From an uncultured SAR86 cluster bacterium (GTDB lineage Bacteria > Pseudomonadota > Gammaproteobacteria > Magnimaribacterales > Magnimaribacteraceae): a stretch of 37,662 bases of DNA. The stretch lies in contig CABYCU010000008.1 of the NCBI GenBank assembly GCA_902517565.1, positions 1-37,662 of the forward strand, in the 5' to 3' direction. The notes beneath the pieces were generated by a model, which was given only the letters and a program-made list of their open reading frames with translations, ran no database searches and was not told the origin of the DNA. The translations under genes were made by a program, and so were the position numbers. This document shows positions 26,577 to 33,380 of the stretch, piece by piece; within the stretch, counting starts at the first letter, position 1, and each line of letters starts with the position of its first letter.

Positions 26577-26587
26577 CAGGTTTTTTT
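26558..26587. terminator. bidirectional intrinsic terminator containing the yjbF stop codon
   Basis: AAAAAAACCTGCTA and TAGCAGGTTTTTTT form a perfect inverted repeat around GT. The A-run and T-run make it work for both the exopolysaccharide operon and the convergent repeat-protein gene. The yjbF stop TAG (26574-26576) lies in the right arm. Confidence 0.85.
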
Positions 26588-26599
26588 AGTATCCGTCGC

Positions 26600-27304
26600 T
26601 TACTGCTTTACTCTAGTCCCAGTAGTGGTAGCGGTAGCAGTTGCAGTACTAGTGGCAGGTAAAGTAGAAGTGACTGTATATTCTTCAACAACGTCATATT
26701 CTTCAACAACGTCATACTCCTCAACAACGTCATAGGTTTCCACCACATCAGTTACTATAATATTTCCTAGAGTATCCGTTGACGTAGCAGTAGCGCCAGT
26801 TGTTCTAGTTGCTGTAGCTCCCGTTGTTCTTGTTGCTGTAGCACCCGTAGTTCTAGTTGCTGTACCCGTAGTTCTAGTTGCCGTTGATGTTGATGTTTCT
26901 ATGGTAGGAACATTAACTACAACTTCTTGAACAAATTCATATTCTTCAATTTCCACTGGTGAAGGTGAAGGTGAAGGTGAAGGTGAAGGCGATGGGCTTG
27001 GAGAAGGATCCGGAGTAACATCTGGAGTAGGAGTAGGCGTAGGAGTAGGTGATGAATCGCTATCCGATAACGCTGCTGCAGCTGCAGCAATTGCCGCCAC
27101 TGCAGCAATTGTTCCTAATGTTATTCCGCCTACGGCAGCTCCAGCACCAGCACTTCCTGCTGCTGTTCCTGAAGTCGATGAGCCCGAAGTTTCTGACCCA
27201 GAAGATGAATCAGCGGCTTCTTCCTCCGAAATTATAAATTGTGGAAACATAGAGATGCCAAAAGCGCTTATGGCAGCAAATAAATCTTTTGTAATTTTGT
27301 TCAT
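26600..27304 (-). CDS. secreted low-complexity repeat protein, YjbE/GfcA-like architecture
   Basis: The 234-aa product has a signal-like N-terminus (about 1-25), a Ser/Gly/Glu linker (27-49) and a Gly/Ala hydrophobic segment (50-79) with a glycine-zipper look. Then come (TP) and (SP)8 dipeptides (86-116), an acidic stretch EIEEYEFVQEVVV, TATRTTGA octapeptides (141-174), four DVVEEY-type hexapeptides (186-209) and a Thr/Ala tail. E. coli YjbE and GfcA share the same plan on a smaller scale: signal peptide, Ala/Gly membrane-like segment, Thr-rich tail. It lies beside yjbF/yjbH homologues, so I infer a related role in exopolysaccharide production. The match is to composition and context, not alignable residues. 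GAAGG lies 7 nt before the ATG. Confidence 0.75.
   Translation of the reverse strand: MNKITKDLFAAISAFGISMFPQFIISEEEAADSSSGSETSGSSTSGTAAGSAGAGAAVGGITLGTIAAVAAIAAAAAALSDSDSSPTPTPTPTPDVTPDPSPSPSPSPSPSPSPSPVEIEEYEFVQEVVVNVPTIETSTSTATRTTGTATRTTGATATRTTGATATRTTGATATSTDTLGNIIVTDVVETYDVVEEYDVVEEYDVVEEYTVTSTLPATSTATATATTTGTRVKQ
26678..26749 (-). repeat. 18-bp tandem coding repeat (DVVEEY units)
   Basis: Four consecutive hexapeptide units (DVVETY, then DVVEEY three times) are encoded by near-identical 18-bp units. Unit gain or loss would keep the frame. Confidence 0.8.
26780..26884 (-). repeat. 24-bp tandem coding repeat (TATRTTGA units)
   Basis: Three full octapeptide units, one 7-residue unit and a partial unit are encoded by 24-bp (once 21-bp) tandem copies. 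Copies differ mainly at third codon positions. Confidence 0.8.
26957..27004 (-). repeat. 6-bp Ser-Pro microsatellite
   Basis: Eight Ser-Pro dipeptides (residues 101-116) are encoded here. Five consecutive copies use the same hexamer type (TCA CCT/CCA), which makes a slippage-prone stretch. Confidence 0.7.
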
Positions 27305-27367
27305 TTTTTAACCTTCGAATACTAATAATTCCAAATTTTTAATAGGTGTTTGGGAACTTAGATGGGT

Positions 27368-27396
27368 ATTAAAGTCATATCGCGCCACTTTGTCAA
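27368..27396 (-). promoter_or_regulatory. strong sigma-70-type promoter of the repeat-protein gene
   Basis: On the minus strand TTGACA (27391-27396), a 17-nt spacer and TTTAAT (27368-27373) make a near-consensus promoter. Transcription would start near 27361, giving a leader of about 57 nt. The -35 hexamer lies within the first 23-bp repeat copy. Confidence 0.65.
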
Positions 27397-27423
27397 CGTT
27401 TATCGCGCCACTTTATCAATGTT
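27378..27423. repeat. two tandem 23-bp GC-rich repeats
   Basis: Copies at 27378-27400 and 27401-27423 are directly adjacent and match at 21 of 23 positions. Both begin TATCGCGCCACTTT. The CGCGCC core is unusually GC-rich for this intergenic region. The element could be an operator duplication or a relic of an insertion-sequence end. Confidence 0.8.
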
Positions 27424-27436
27424 TAACTATATTGAT

Positions 27437-27482
27437 AGAACAATTGTTCTGGTTCTTCAAGTATAATATTTCTTTCAAGAAC
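27437..27482 (+). promoter_or_regulatory. pyrD upstream region: palindrome, inverted repeat and -10 box
   Basis: A perfect 14-bp palindrome AGAACAATTGTTCT (27437-27450) is followed by an inverted repeat GTTCTT/AAGAAC (27452-27457 and 27477-27482). That repeat brackets TATAAT at 27462-27467, which would start transcription about 20 nt before the pyrD ATG. The palindrome could be an operator; its regulator is not known. Confidence 0.4.
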
Positions 27483-27493
27483 TATAATCTAAA

Positions 27494-28501
27494 ATGAAAA
27501 TTCTAAGTTTTTTTACAAAACTATTACACCTTCTTCCGTCAGAATTTTCCCATGGGTTGGCATTAAATTCTTTAAAATTTTTGCATGTTACTGGTCTTTT
27601 AAAGCTTTTATTGCCTATACAGAGACATAGAAGCATTGCTAAGAAAGAAGAAAAAGAACAGTTCTTAGAGAAATTCAAAAACAGAGTTGGATTTGCGGCT
27701 GGTTTAGATAAGAACGGTGATTATATCGATTGTTTAGCTGCTCTTGGAGTTGGGTTTATTGAAGTAGGAACAGTTACCCCTGAAGCACAAAATGGTAATC
27801 CAAAACCTAGGTTATTTCGTAACAGATCAGAAAAATCCCTATTAAATAGACTTGGTTTTAATAACAAAGGCGTTGATTATCTAATGAATAATCTTAAAAA
27901 CCGACAAACAAAAATCATTATTGGAACCAGTATTGGCAAGAATCACAATACTCCTAATGAGTTTGCATATAGGGACTACTTGTTATGCCTAGATAAAGTT
28001 TATGAATTCTCTGATTATGTGGCAGTTAATATTTCTTCTCCAAATACCAAAGCTTTAAGAGAACTAAGTGATGAAAGTTATCTAAGAATATTGCTTAGTA
28101 AAATTAAATCCAAACAAGAAACACTCTCCTATTCATTCGGTCATAAACCTATTTTTATAAAAGTAAGCCCAGATGAGGAACTAGATAATTTAAAGAGTAT
28201 TTGTAATTTGATAATTGAACTTCAACTAGATGGGATTATTTGCAGCAACACAACGGTTGATCATCTAGATGCCAATGGAAAAGGTGGAGTAAGCGGAGCT
28301 CCATTAAGGAGAAAAGCTACAGAAAAACAGCTTTTTATAAAAGACATTGTAAAAAACAACATACCTATAATAGCTTCAGGAGGCGTCATGTCAGTTGAGG
28401 ATTATCAAGAAAAAGTAGATTCTGGAGCTGATCTTGTTCAAGTTTATACTGGATTTATTTATGAAGGACCAAAACTCATTTTAGATTTAGTTAATTTATA
28501 A
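27494..28501 (+). CDS. pyrD: dihydroorotate dehydrogenase (quinone), class 2
   Basis: The 335-aa product has an N-terminal amphipathic helical region (1-40) for membrane association, typical of class 2. Motifs are GFAAGLDKNG (66-75), NRLGFNN (118-124) and NISSPNT (179-185), which carries the catalytic serine. NTTV and ASGGVMS in the phosphate-binding part are also present. It oxidises dihydroorotate to orotate with FMN and passes electrons to ubiquinone, the fourth step of pyrimidine synthesis. It stands alone between the repeat-protein gene (divergent) and topA (74 nt downstream). Confidence 0.95.
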   Translation: MKILSFFTKLLHLLPSEFSHGLALNSLKFLHVTGLLKLLLPIQRHRSIAKKEEKEQFLEKFKNRVGFAAGLDKNGDYIDCLAALGVGFIEVGTVTPEAQNGNPKPRLFRNRSEKSLLNRLGFNNKGVDYLMNNLKNRQTKIIIGTSIGKNHNTPNEFAYRDYLLCLDKVYEFSDYVAVNISSPNTKALRELSDESYLRILLSKIKSKQETLSYSFGHKPIFIKVSPDEELDNLKSICNLIIELQLDGIICSNTTVDHLDANGKGGVSGAPLRRKATEKQLFIKDIVKNNIPIIASGGVMSVEDYQEKVDSGADLVQVYTGFIYEGPKLILDLVNL

Positions 28502-28517
28502 ATTCTAAAAGAATTAC

Positions 28518-28547
28518 TTGACAGGAAACCCGTTCTTGAACTTTATA
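28518..28547 (+). promoter_or_regulatory. candidate topA promoter
   Basis: A perfect -35 TTGACA (28518-28523) is followed 18 nt later by TTTATA (28542-28547); TATACT overlaps with a 20-nt spacer. This would start transcription about 20 nt before the topA ATG. Confidence 0.4.
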
Positions 28548-28575
28548 CTGTAAAGGAAAATTATATTTTTAAGAT

Positions 28576-31188
28576 ATGAAGTCATTAGTAATTGTTGAGT
28601 CGGGAGCAAAAGCAAAAAAAATAAAAGGCTTTCTAGATTCAAATTTTCCAGATAAAGACTGGCAGGTAGAGGCATGTGTTGGTCATGTTAGAGATCTTTC
28701 AGATAAAGAGAATGCAGTTGATCCTAGTAATTGGAATAATTTGAAGTGGGAATTTTCCTCTAAAGGAAAAAAAGTCATGAAAGAACTTAGGAAGTTCTCT
28801 AAAGAATCTAAACTAATATACTTGGCTACTGACCCGGACAGAGAGGGAGAGGCGATAGCCTGGCATCTTCTTAGTGATTTTCAGGACAAGAAGTTAATAG
28901 AAGAAGCAGAAGTAATAAGGGTTACTTTTAATGAGATAACATCTTCAGCTATAAAGCAAGCCATCGAATCTCCAAGACATATAGATCAAGACCTAGTCGA
29001 TGCATACTTAGCAAGAAGAATATTAGATCACTTAATAGGTTTTAAGGTTTCACCTCTGTTGTGGAGGCATGTATCAAGAGCAAAATCTGCAGGGAGAGTC
29101 CAATCTCCGACCTTAAGAATCCTTTGTGAGAAAGAAGATGAGAGAGATTTACATATACCAGAGGAATATTGGCCCTTTGAATCCAGCTTTAATTATCTAG
29201 GAACTTCATTTGATGCAAAATTAACTCAGATTTCAGAAAGAAGCATTAACAAAGAACCTCTTAAAGATGAGCAAGAAGTTGAAAATCTGATCCGTGAACT
29301 AAAAGCTTCAAGTTTTGTGTTAAATAATATAGATTCTAAAGCTCAATCAAGCAGTCCTAAACCTCCATTCAGAACCTCAACATTACAGATGTCAGCTGCT
29401 AGTGGCTTCGGCTTTACAGCTGACAGGACTATGCAGGCTGCTCAAAAGCTATATGAAGGTGGTTTAATAACTTATCTAAGAACAGATGGCATATCAATAA
29501 GTACATCTCCCAATACAGGAGAACCATTTTCTGAGGAAAATCCTGGGCCACCACCTATCCAAGAAATTAGAAACTTTATCTCATCGAAGTACGACTCTTC
29601 TTTCCTTTCTAAAGAACCAAGAATTTATAAATCTAAAGTACAAAATTCTCAAGAAGCACATGAAGCAATCAGACCTACAGATATTTCAAAAACACCAACA
29701 GATTCAGGTTTATCGGGAGATGAAGAAAAGTTATATGCCTTGATATGGAACAGAACTGTTGCAAGTCAGATGGAGAGTTCAAAATATGAGAGAAAGACTC
29801 TAGTGATATCTTCAAAAGACAATAAGTATGAATTCAGGGCTTCATCAAGGAAAAATATATTTAAAGGTTTTGAAATCCTTACGGGTTCAGAAGATGAGGA
29901 AATTACAATGTTCCCTGAAGACCTCCAAACAGGTCATGAATTAAACTTAATTTCAAATAAGTACGAACAAAAATTTACTACACCTCCAAATAGATACTCA
30001 GAAGCTTCGTTGATTAAAAAGATGGAAGAAGAGGGAATCGGACGACCTTCTACCTATGCAACCATTGTAAAGGGCTTGAGAACAAAAAAATACGCATATG
30101 GAGCCAAATCAATCATTCCATCTGATTTGGGAAGAGTTTTAACTTCATATTTAAAAAAAGTTTTTGAAGAATTCTTTATTGAAACAAAATTTACAGCTCG
30201 CATGGAAGCGGATTTAGATGAAATTGCTTCAGGAAACAAAAATTATGAAGAAGTTTTGAATGTTTTTTGGGCAGAGCTCCAAAACTACCTCAACAAGAAA
30301 ATTAATGATGTAGAGATCAGTAATAAGGATGAATTTAAAACTAGACAAGTTTTAGACTTACTTAATGAAGAGCTAGGATCTATTATCTTCCCTAGAGACG
30401 AATCTGGAAAAAATAGGAATGAATGCCCTAAATGTTCTAGTCCTATAAGTTTAAAGTCAGGAGCTTGGGGATATTTCGTAGGGTGCTCAGAATGTAAATG
30501 GACTAAAAAACCATTTGAATTCAATACATCTTGGGAAACTTATCAAGAGCTTCCAAAAAATTTAGGACTTCATCCAGACTTGGGTAAACCGATATATGCA
30601 GATTTGAGTGTAAATGGACCATGTGTCTGGACATTAAATGAAGACGACAAGAAACTTTTTGGAACACCAGACGAAGACGAATTTATTCTTGATATAGGCT
30701 TGAATAGAGCTATAGAATTAATAGATACAAGCAATGCAGAAAATATTCTATTCACTGAGATAAATTCTAATTTACCTATCGTATTAAAAAATGGTAGATT
30801 TGGAGAGTACACTGAATTTGATGGTTTCAATAAGGCAACCAAGCTCAAGCCAGAAGATAAAAATCCAAGTCCTAAGGTTTCTTACTACGAACCTAATACC
30901 ATAGATTATCAATCAGATTCTGGAAGAAGATATGTTTTAAATTCTTTAAGAATATTAGGATTTATTCATAGAGAAGATAAATCAATCCAGCCTGTTGGAA
31001 TAAAGATAAGGAAGCCCGGTAAAGCTTTTAAGTTTGTAAAGAATTTAAAAATAGGAGAGGTTGAAACTGAAATACCAAATGACTGGTACAAATTAGATCA
31101 GGAAGAGCAAAATTTCATAATCAATGAAGTTTTAAAACTTAAAAAAGGGGAGAGTTTTATCTCTCTTGAAGATTCAAAAGTTATTTAA
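28576..31188 (+). CDS. topA: DNA topoisomerase I
   Basis: The 870-aa product is a type IA topoisomerase. The TOPRIM domain has VIVESGAKAKKI with Glu8, and TDPDREGEAIAWH. ARRILDHLIGFKVSPLLW and AGRVQSPTLRIL follow, and LITYLRTDG gives the active Tyr300. EEGIGRPSTYA closes the core. The C-terminus has one four-Cys zinc ribbon (CPKC and CSEC, near 617-638) and then VLKNGRFGEYTEF-type repeats. This differs from the multi-zinc tail of E. coli TopA. It relaxes negative supercoils behind transcription. It converges on lexA with a shared TTAA at the stops. Confidence 0.95.
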   Translation: MKSLVIVESGAKAKKIKGFLDSNFPDKDWQVEACVGHVRDLSDKENAVDPSNWNNLKWEFSSKGKKVMKELRKFSKESKLIYLATDPDREGEAIAWHLLSDFQDKKLIEEAEVIRVTFNEITSSAIKQAIESPRHIDQDLVDAYLARRILDHLIGFKVSPLLWRHVSRAKSAGRVQSPTLRILCEKEDERDLHIPEEYWPFESSFNYLGTSFDAKLTQISERSINKEPLKDEQEVENLIRELKASSFVLNNIDSKAQSSSPKPPFRTSTLQMSAASGFGFTADRTMQAAQKLYEGGLITYLRTDGISISTSPNTGEPFSEENPGPPPIQEIRNFISSKYDSSFLSKEPRIYKSKVQNSQEAHEAIRPTDISKTPTDSGLSGDEEKLYALIWNRTVASQMESSKYERKTLVISSKDNKYEFRASSRKNIFKGFEILTGSEDEEITMFPEDLQTGHELNLISNKYEQKFTTPPNRYSEASLIKKMEEEGIGRPSTYATIVKGLRTKKYAYGAKSIIPSDLGRVLTSYLKKVFEEFFIETKFTARMEADLDEIASGNKNYEEVLNVFWAELQNYLNKKINDVEISNKDEFKTRQVLDLLNEELGSIIFPRDESGKNRNECPKCSSPISLKSGAWGYFVGCSECKWTKKPFEFNTSWETYQELPKNLGLHPDLGKPIYADLSVNGPCVWTLNEDDKKLFGTPDEDEFILDIGLNRAIELIDTSNAENILFTEINSNLPIVLKNGRFGEYTEFDGFNKATKLKPEDKNPSPKVSYYEPNTIDYQSDSGRRYVLNSLRILGFIHREDKSIQPVGIKIRKPGKAFKFVKNLKIGEVETEIPNDWYKLDQEEQNFIINEVLKLKKGESFISLEDSKVI

Positions 31189-31790
31189 ATACTTTCTCTT
31201 AGAAGAGCTACACACGAACCTTCTATAGCAATCTCCTCGACTTGTGGATCTAAAATAATGTCTTCGTAATTCTCGTTTTCAGGTCTTAACACTACTTTAT
31301 TTTGGGACATTTCAATCAAGGTTTTAACTGTAACTTCATTATTAATCCTTGCCACAACTACAGATCCAACTTTGGTATTTGCAGATTTGCTAACTCCTAT
31401 TAAGTCCTCTTCAAATATACCTATGTTGACCATGCTGTCACCTTTTACCCTTAAATAATAGTCAATATCATTAGAGAGAAGATTATTTGATCTGGGAATT
31501 GTCTTTTCAACATTTTCTTCAGCTAAGATTGGACCTCCAGCAGCAACCAATCCTATTACTGGTATTTGATCATTTTCTGAATCATTCAGAATTATTCCTC
31601 TGGAAGCTCCCGACAATATTTTTATGAAACCTTTTTTCTCTATCGCCCTTAAATGCTGTTCTGCTGCATTAGGGGATTTGAAACCCAAGGATCTTGCTAT
31701 GTCTGCTCTTGTGGGAGGAAATCCTAAATCCAAAATATGTGTTTTGATTAAATTTAAAATTTCTTCTTGTCTTTTAGTTAGATTTTTCAT
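31185..31790 (-). CDS. lexA: SOS repressor LexA
   Basis: The 201-aa product has a winged-helix DNA-binding domain (RQEEILNLIKTHI, PPTRADIARSLGF, AAEQHLRAIEKKG). The autocleavage site is Ala84-Gly85 (LVAAGGP), and the catalytic pair is Ser119 (GDSM) and Lys156 (VTVKTL). These are the same numbers as in E. coli. It represses DNA-damage genes until RecA filaments trigger self-cleavage. A near-consensus SOS box sits just upstream, so it should repress itself. No recA or translesion polymerase is in the window. Confidence 0.97.
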   Translation of the reverse strand: MKNLTKRQEEILNLIKTHILDLGFPPTRADIARSLGFKSPNAAEQHLRAIEKKGFIKILSGASRGIILNDSENDQIPVIGLVAAGGPILAEENVEKTIPRSNNLLSNDIDYYLRVKGDSMVNIGIFEEDLIGVSKSANTKVGSVVVARINNEVTVKTLIEMSQNKVVLRPENENYEDIILDPQVEEIAIEGSCVALLRESI

Positions 31791-31796
31791 AATTTA

Positions 31797-31816
31797 TACT
31801 GTAATTATATACAGTA
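31797..31816. promoter_or_regulatory. LexA-binding SOS box
   Basis: TACTGTAATTATATACAGTA matches the gammaproteobacterial consensus (CTGT-N8-ACAG with flanking TA) almost completely. An extra ACAG half-site follows at 31818-31821. The box lies 6 nt before lexA and 14 nt before the divergent nucleotidase gene, so it could control both. Confidence 0.92.
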
Positions 31817-31831
31817 TACAGTATTATGCAA
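31804..31831 (-). promoter_or_regulatory. candidate lexA promoter overlapping the SOS box
   Basis: On the minus strand TATAAT (31804-31809) lies inside the SOS box, with TTGCAT (31826-31831) 16 nt upstream as a -35. An alternative -10, TATACT, is at 31813-31818. LexA bound at the box would block either. Confidence 0.45.
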
Positions 31832-32712
31832 TGGTGTTAAAAATCGGTATTACTTCAAGAGCTCTTTTCGATCTAGATTCAAGTCATTTAATATTTATGA
31901 ATAATGGTCTTGAAGCATATAAAGAGCATCAGATAGTAAAAGAAGATTGTCCCTTAGAACCTGGTCAAGCATTTTCTTTAGTAAGAAAGTTATTAAATCT
32001 AAATACCAAATTTAGCGGTAAGAAATTAGTCGAGGTTTTTTTACTAAGCAGAAATACAGCTGATACTGGTTTAAGAATTTTTAATTCTATCCAGCATCAT
32101 GGACTCGATATAAGGAAAGCGGCTTTTTGTGGAGGAAATAGTCCACATATTTATGCAAAATCTTTTGGTGCACATCTATTTCTTTCTACTGAATTTGAAG
32201 ATTGCAAGTCTTCCATAAATAGTGGGATTGCTTCTGCTAGGATCATGCCTTCAAGGTTTTCTAAAGTTGACAATGAAATTCTTAAGGTTGCTTTTGACGG
32301 CGACTCAGTTATTTTTTCTGAAGAATCTCAGAAGATATTTGATAAGTCTGGGTTAGAAGCGTTCAATAAAAATGAAAAAAATCTAGCTGATAACCCTCTA
32401 AGTGGAGGTCCTTTTAAGTCTTTCTTAAGAGAACTGTATAAAGTTCAACAAATCTTTCCTAAGGATGAATGTCCAATAAGAATTGCACTTGTTACTGCCC
32501 GGTCAGCTCCTTCTCACGAAAGAGTTATTAAAACGCTTAGAGAATGGAAAATTAGGGTTGATGAATCACTTTTTTTAGGGGGCATGGATAAAACTAATTT
32601 TCTAAAAGACTTCAGAGCTGATATATTTTTTGATGACCAAATAGAAAATTGTAAGTCTGCCAGTCTGCAAGTACCTACAGGTCAGGTTATCTATTTTAAT
32701 TCGAGAATTTAA
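31831..32712 (+). CDS. 5'-nucleotidase, cN-I family
   Basis: The product is 293 aa from ATG 31831; a longer open frame runs back over lexA but is not homologous there. MVLKIGITSRALFDLDSSH, NGLEAYKEHQ, LSRNTADTGLRIFNSIQHHG and VAFDGDSVIFSEESQKIF are characteristic, with DGD-type HAD aspartates. PIRIALVTARSAPSHERVIKTL and IFFDDQIENC complete the pattern. The family dephosphorylates nucleoside monophosphates (AMP and others in mammals) in the cytoplasm. It diverges from lexA across 40 bp holding the SOS box, so damage-inducible expression is possible. A TATACT at 31795-31800 could be its -10. Confidence 0.88.
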   Translation: MVLKIGITSRALFDLDSSHLIFMNNGLEAYKEHQIVKEDCPLEPGQAFSLVRKLLNLNTKFSGKKLVEVFLLSRNTADTGLRIFNSIQHHGLDIRKAAFCGGNSPHIYAKSFGAHLFLSTEFEDCKSSINSGIASARIMPSRFSKVDNEILKVAFDGDSVIFSEESQKIFDKSGLEAFNKNEKNLADNPLSGGPFKSFLRELYKVQQIFPKDECPIRIALVTARSAPSHERVIKTLREWKIRVDESLFLGGMDKTNFLKDFRADIFFDDQIENCKSASLQVPTGQVIYFNSRI

Positions 32713-32724
32713 ATTCAAAAAATG

Positions 32725-32753
32725 TATAATCCTCACCTCAATTATAGAGTGAG
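32725..32753 (+). promoter_or_regulatory. candidate promoter -10 and leader hairpin of the thrH-prpBCD operon
   Basis: TATAAT at 32725-32730 could drive thrH-prpBCD; no good -35 is seen. CTCAC (32732-32736) and GTGAG (32749-32753) can pair in the leader just before thrH. The right arm is the only Shine-Dalgarno-like sequence near the ATG. Confidence 0.3.
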
Positions 32754-32764
32754 AAAAACTATCA

Positions 32765-33379
32765 ATGGAACATGTCTGTCTTGATCTTGAAGGCGTATTA
32801 ATACCTGAAATTTGGGCCGAAGTAGCCGAATATACTGGAGAAGATCAATTTAAGTTAACTACTCAAGATCTAAAAGACTATTCTCAGCTAATGGATATGA
32901 GGATTGATCTTGTTAACTCTATCGGTCTGTCTTTTTCAGAAATACGGTCATTAGTAGATAAAATGGAGCCTTTCGATGGAGCTAGAGAATTTATTGATTG
33001 GGTGAGAGACAATTTTCAACTTACCATTGTTTCAGATTCCTTCTATGAACTTTCCTGGCCATTAATTAGAAAACTTGGCACACCAGCTATTAACTGTCAT
33101 TATCTGAATGTGCAAGATAACAAATTAAAAGGTTATGAATTGAGACAGTTAGAAAATAAAAAGAAAGTTGTTCAGGCGTTGAAAGCAATGAAATTTAAAG
33201 TTTTTGCTTCTGGAGATTCATATAATGATATACAAATGCTTCAGGAAGCTGATTTAGGAGTCTTTTTTCAAGCCCCTATGCATATTAAAGAAGAATTTAG
33301 TGACATTGGTTTCGTTGAGAGTCACACTGAATTGAAAGATTTGTTAATTAAAAATTCTAGTTTTGTAGGAAGAATCTAA
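32765..33379 (+). CDS. thrH: bifunctional phosphoserine phosphatase/homoserine phosphotransferase ThrH
   Basis: The 204-aa product is a HAD enzyme matching ThrH of Pseudomonas along its length. [13 protein letters not shown] has Asp7 and the DLEG motif in place of Dx[28 protein letters not shown] and [12 protein letters not shown] are the remaining HAD motifs. ThrH takes phosphate from phosphoserine, forming serine, and can pass it to homoserine. It ends 1 nt before prpB, so it is the first gene of the methylcitrate operon, an unusual linkage. Confidence 0.92.
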   Translation: MEHVCLDLEGVLIPEIWAEVAEYTGEDQFKLTTQDLKDYSQLMDMRIDLVNSIGLSFSEIRSLVDKMEPFDGAREFIDWVRDNFQLTIVSDSFYELSWPLIRKLGTPAINCHYLNVQDNKLKGYELRQLENKKKVVQALKAMKFKVFASGDSYNDIQMLQEADLGVFFQAPMHIKEEFSDIGFVESHTELKDLLIKNSSFVGRI

Positions 33380-33380
33380 A

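Noticed and set aside
26678-26884. Short tandem repeats resembling a CRISPR array
   Set aside because: The repeats are contiguous coding units without unique spacers and keep one reading frame; no cas genes are nearby.
28501-28515. AATTCT/AGAATT hairpin after pyrD as a terminator
   Set aside because: The stem is AT-only and no T-run follows.
31147-31170. Minus-strand terminator for lexA inside the end of topA
   Set aside because: GAGAG/CTCTC gives only a 5-bp stem, with three bases between it and the T-run. This is too weak to call.
31624-31830. N-terminal extension of the cN-I nucleotidase back over lexA
   Set aside because: Family similarity begins at ATG 31831. The extension is antisense to lexA and would cross the SOS box.
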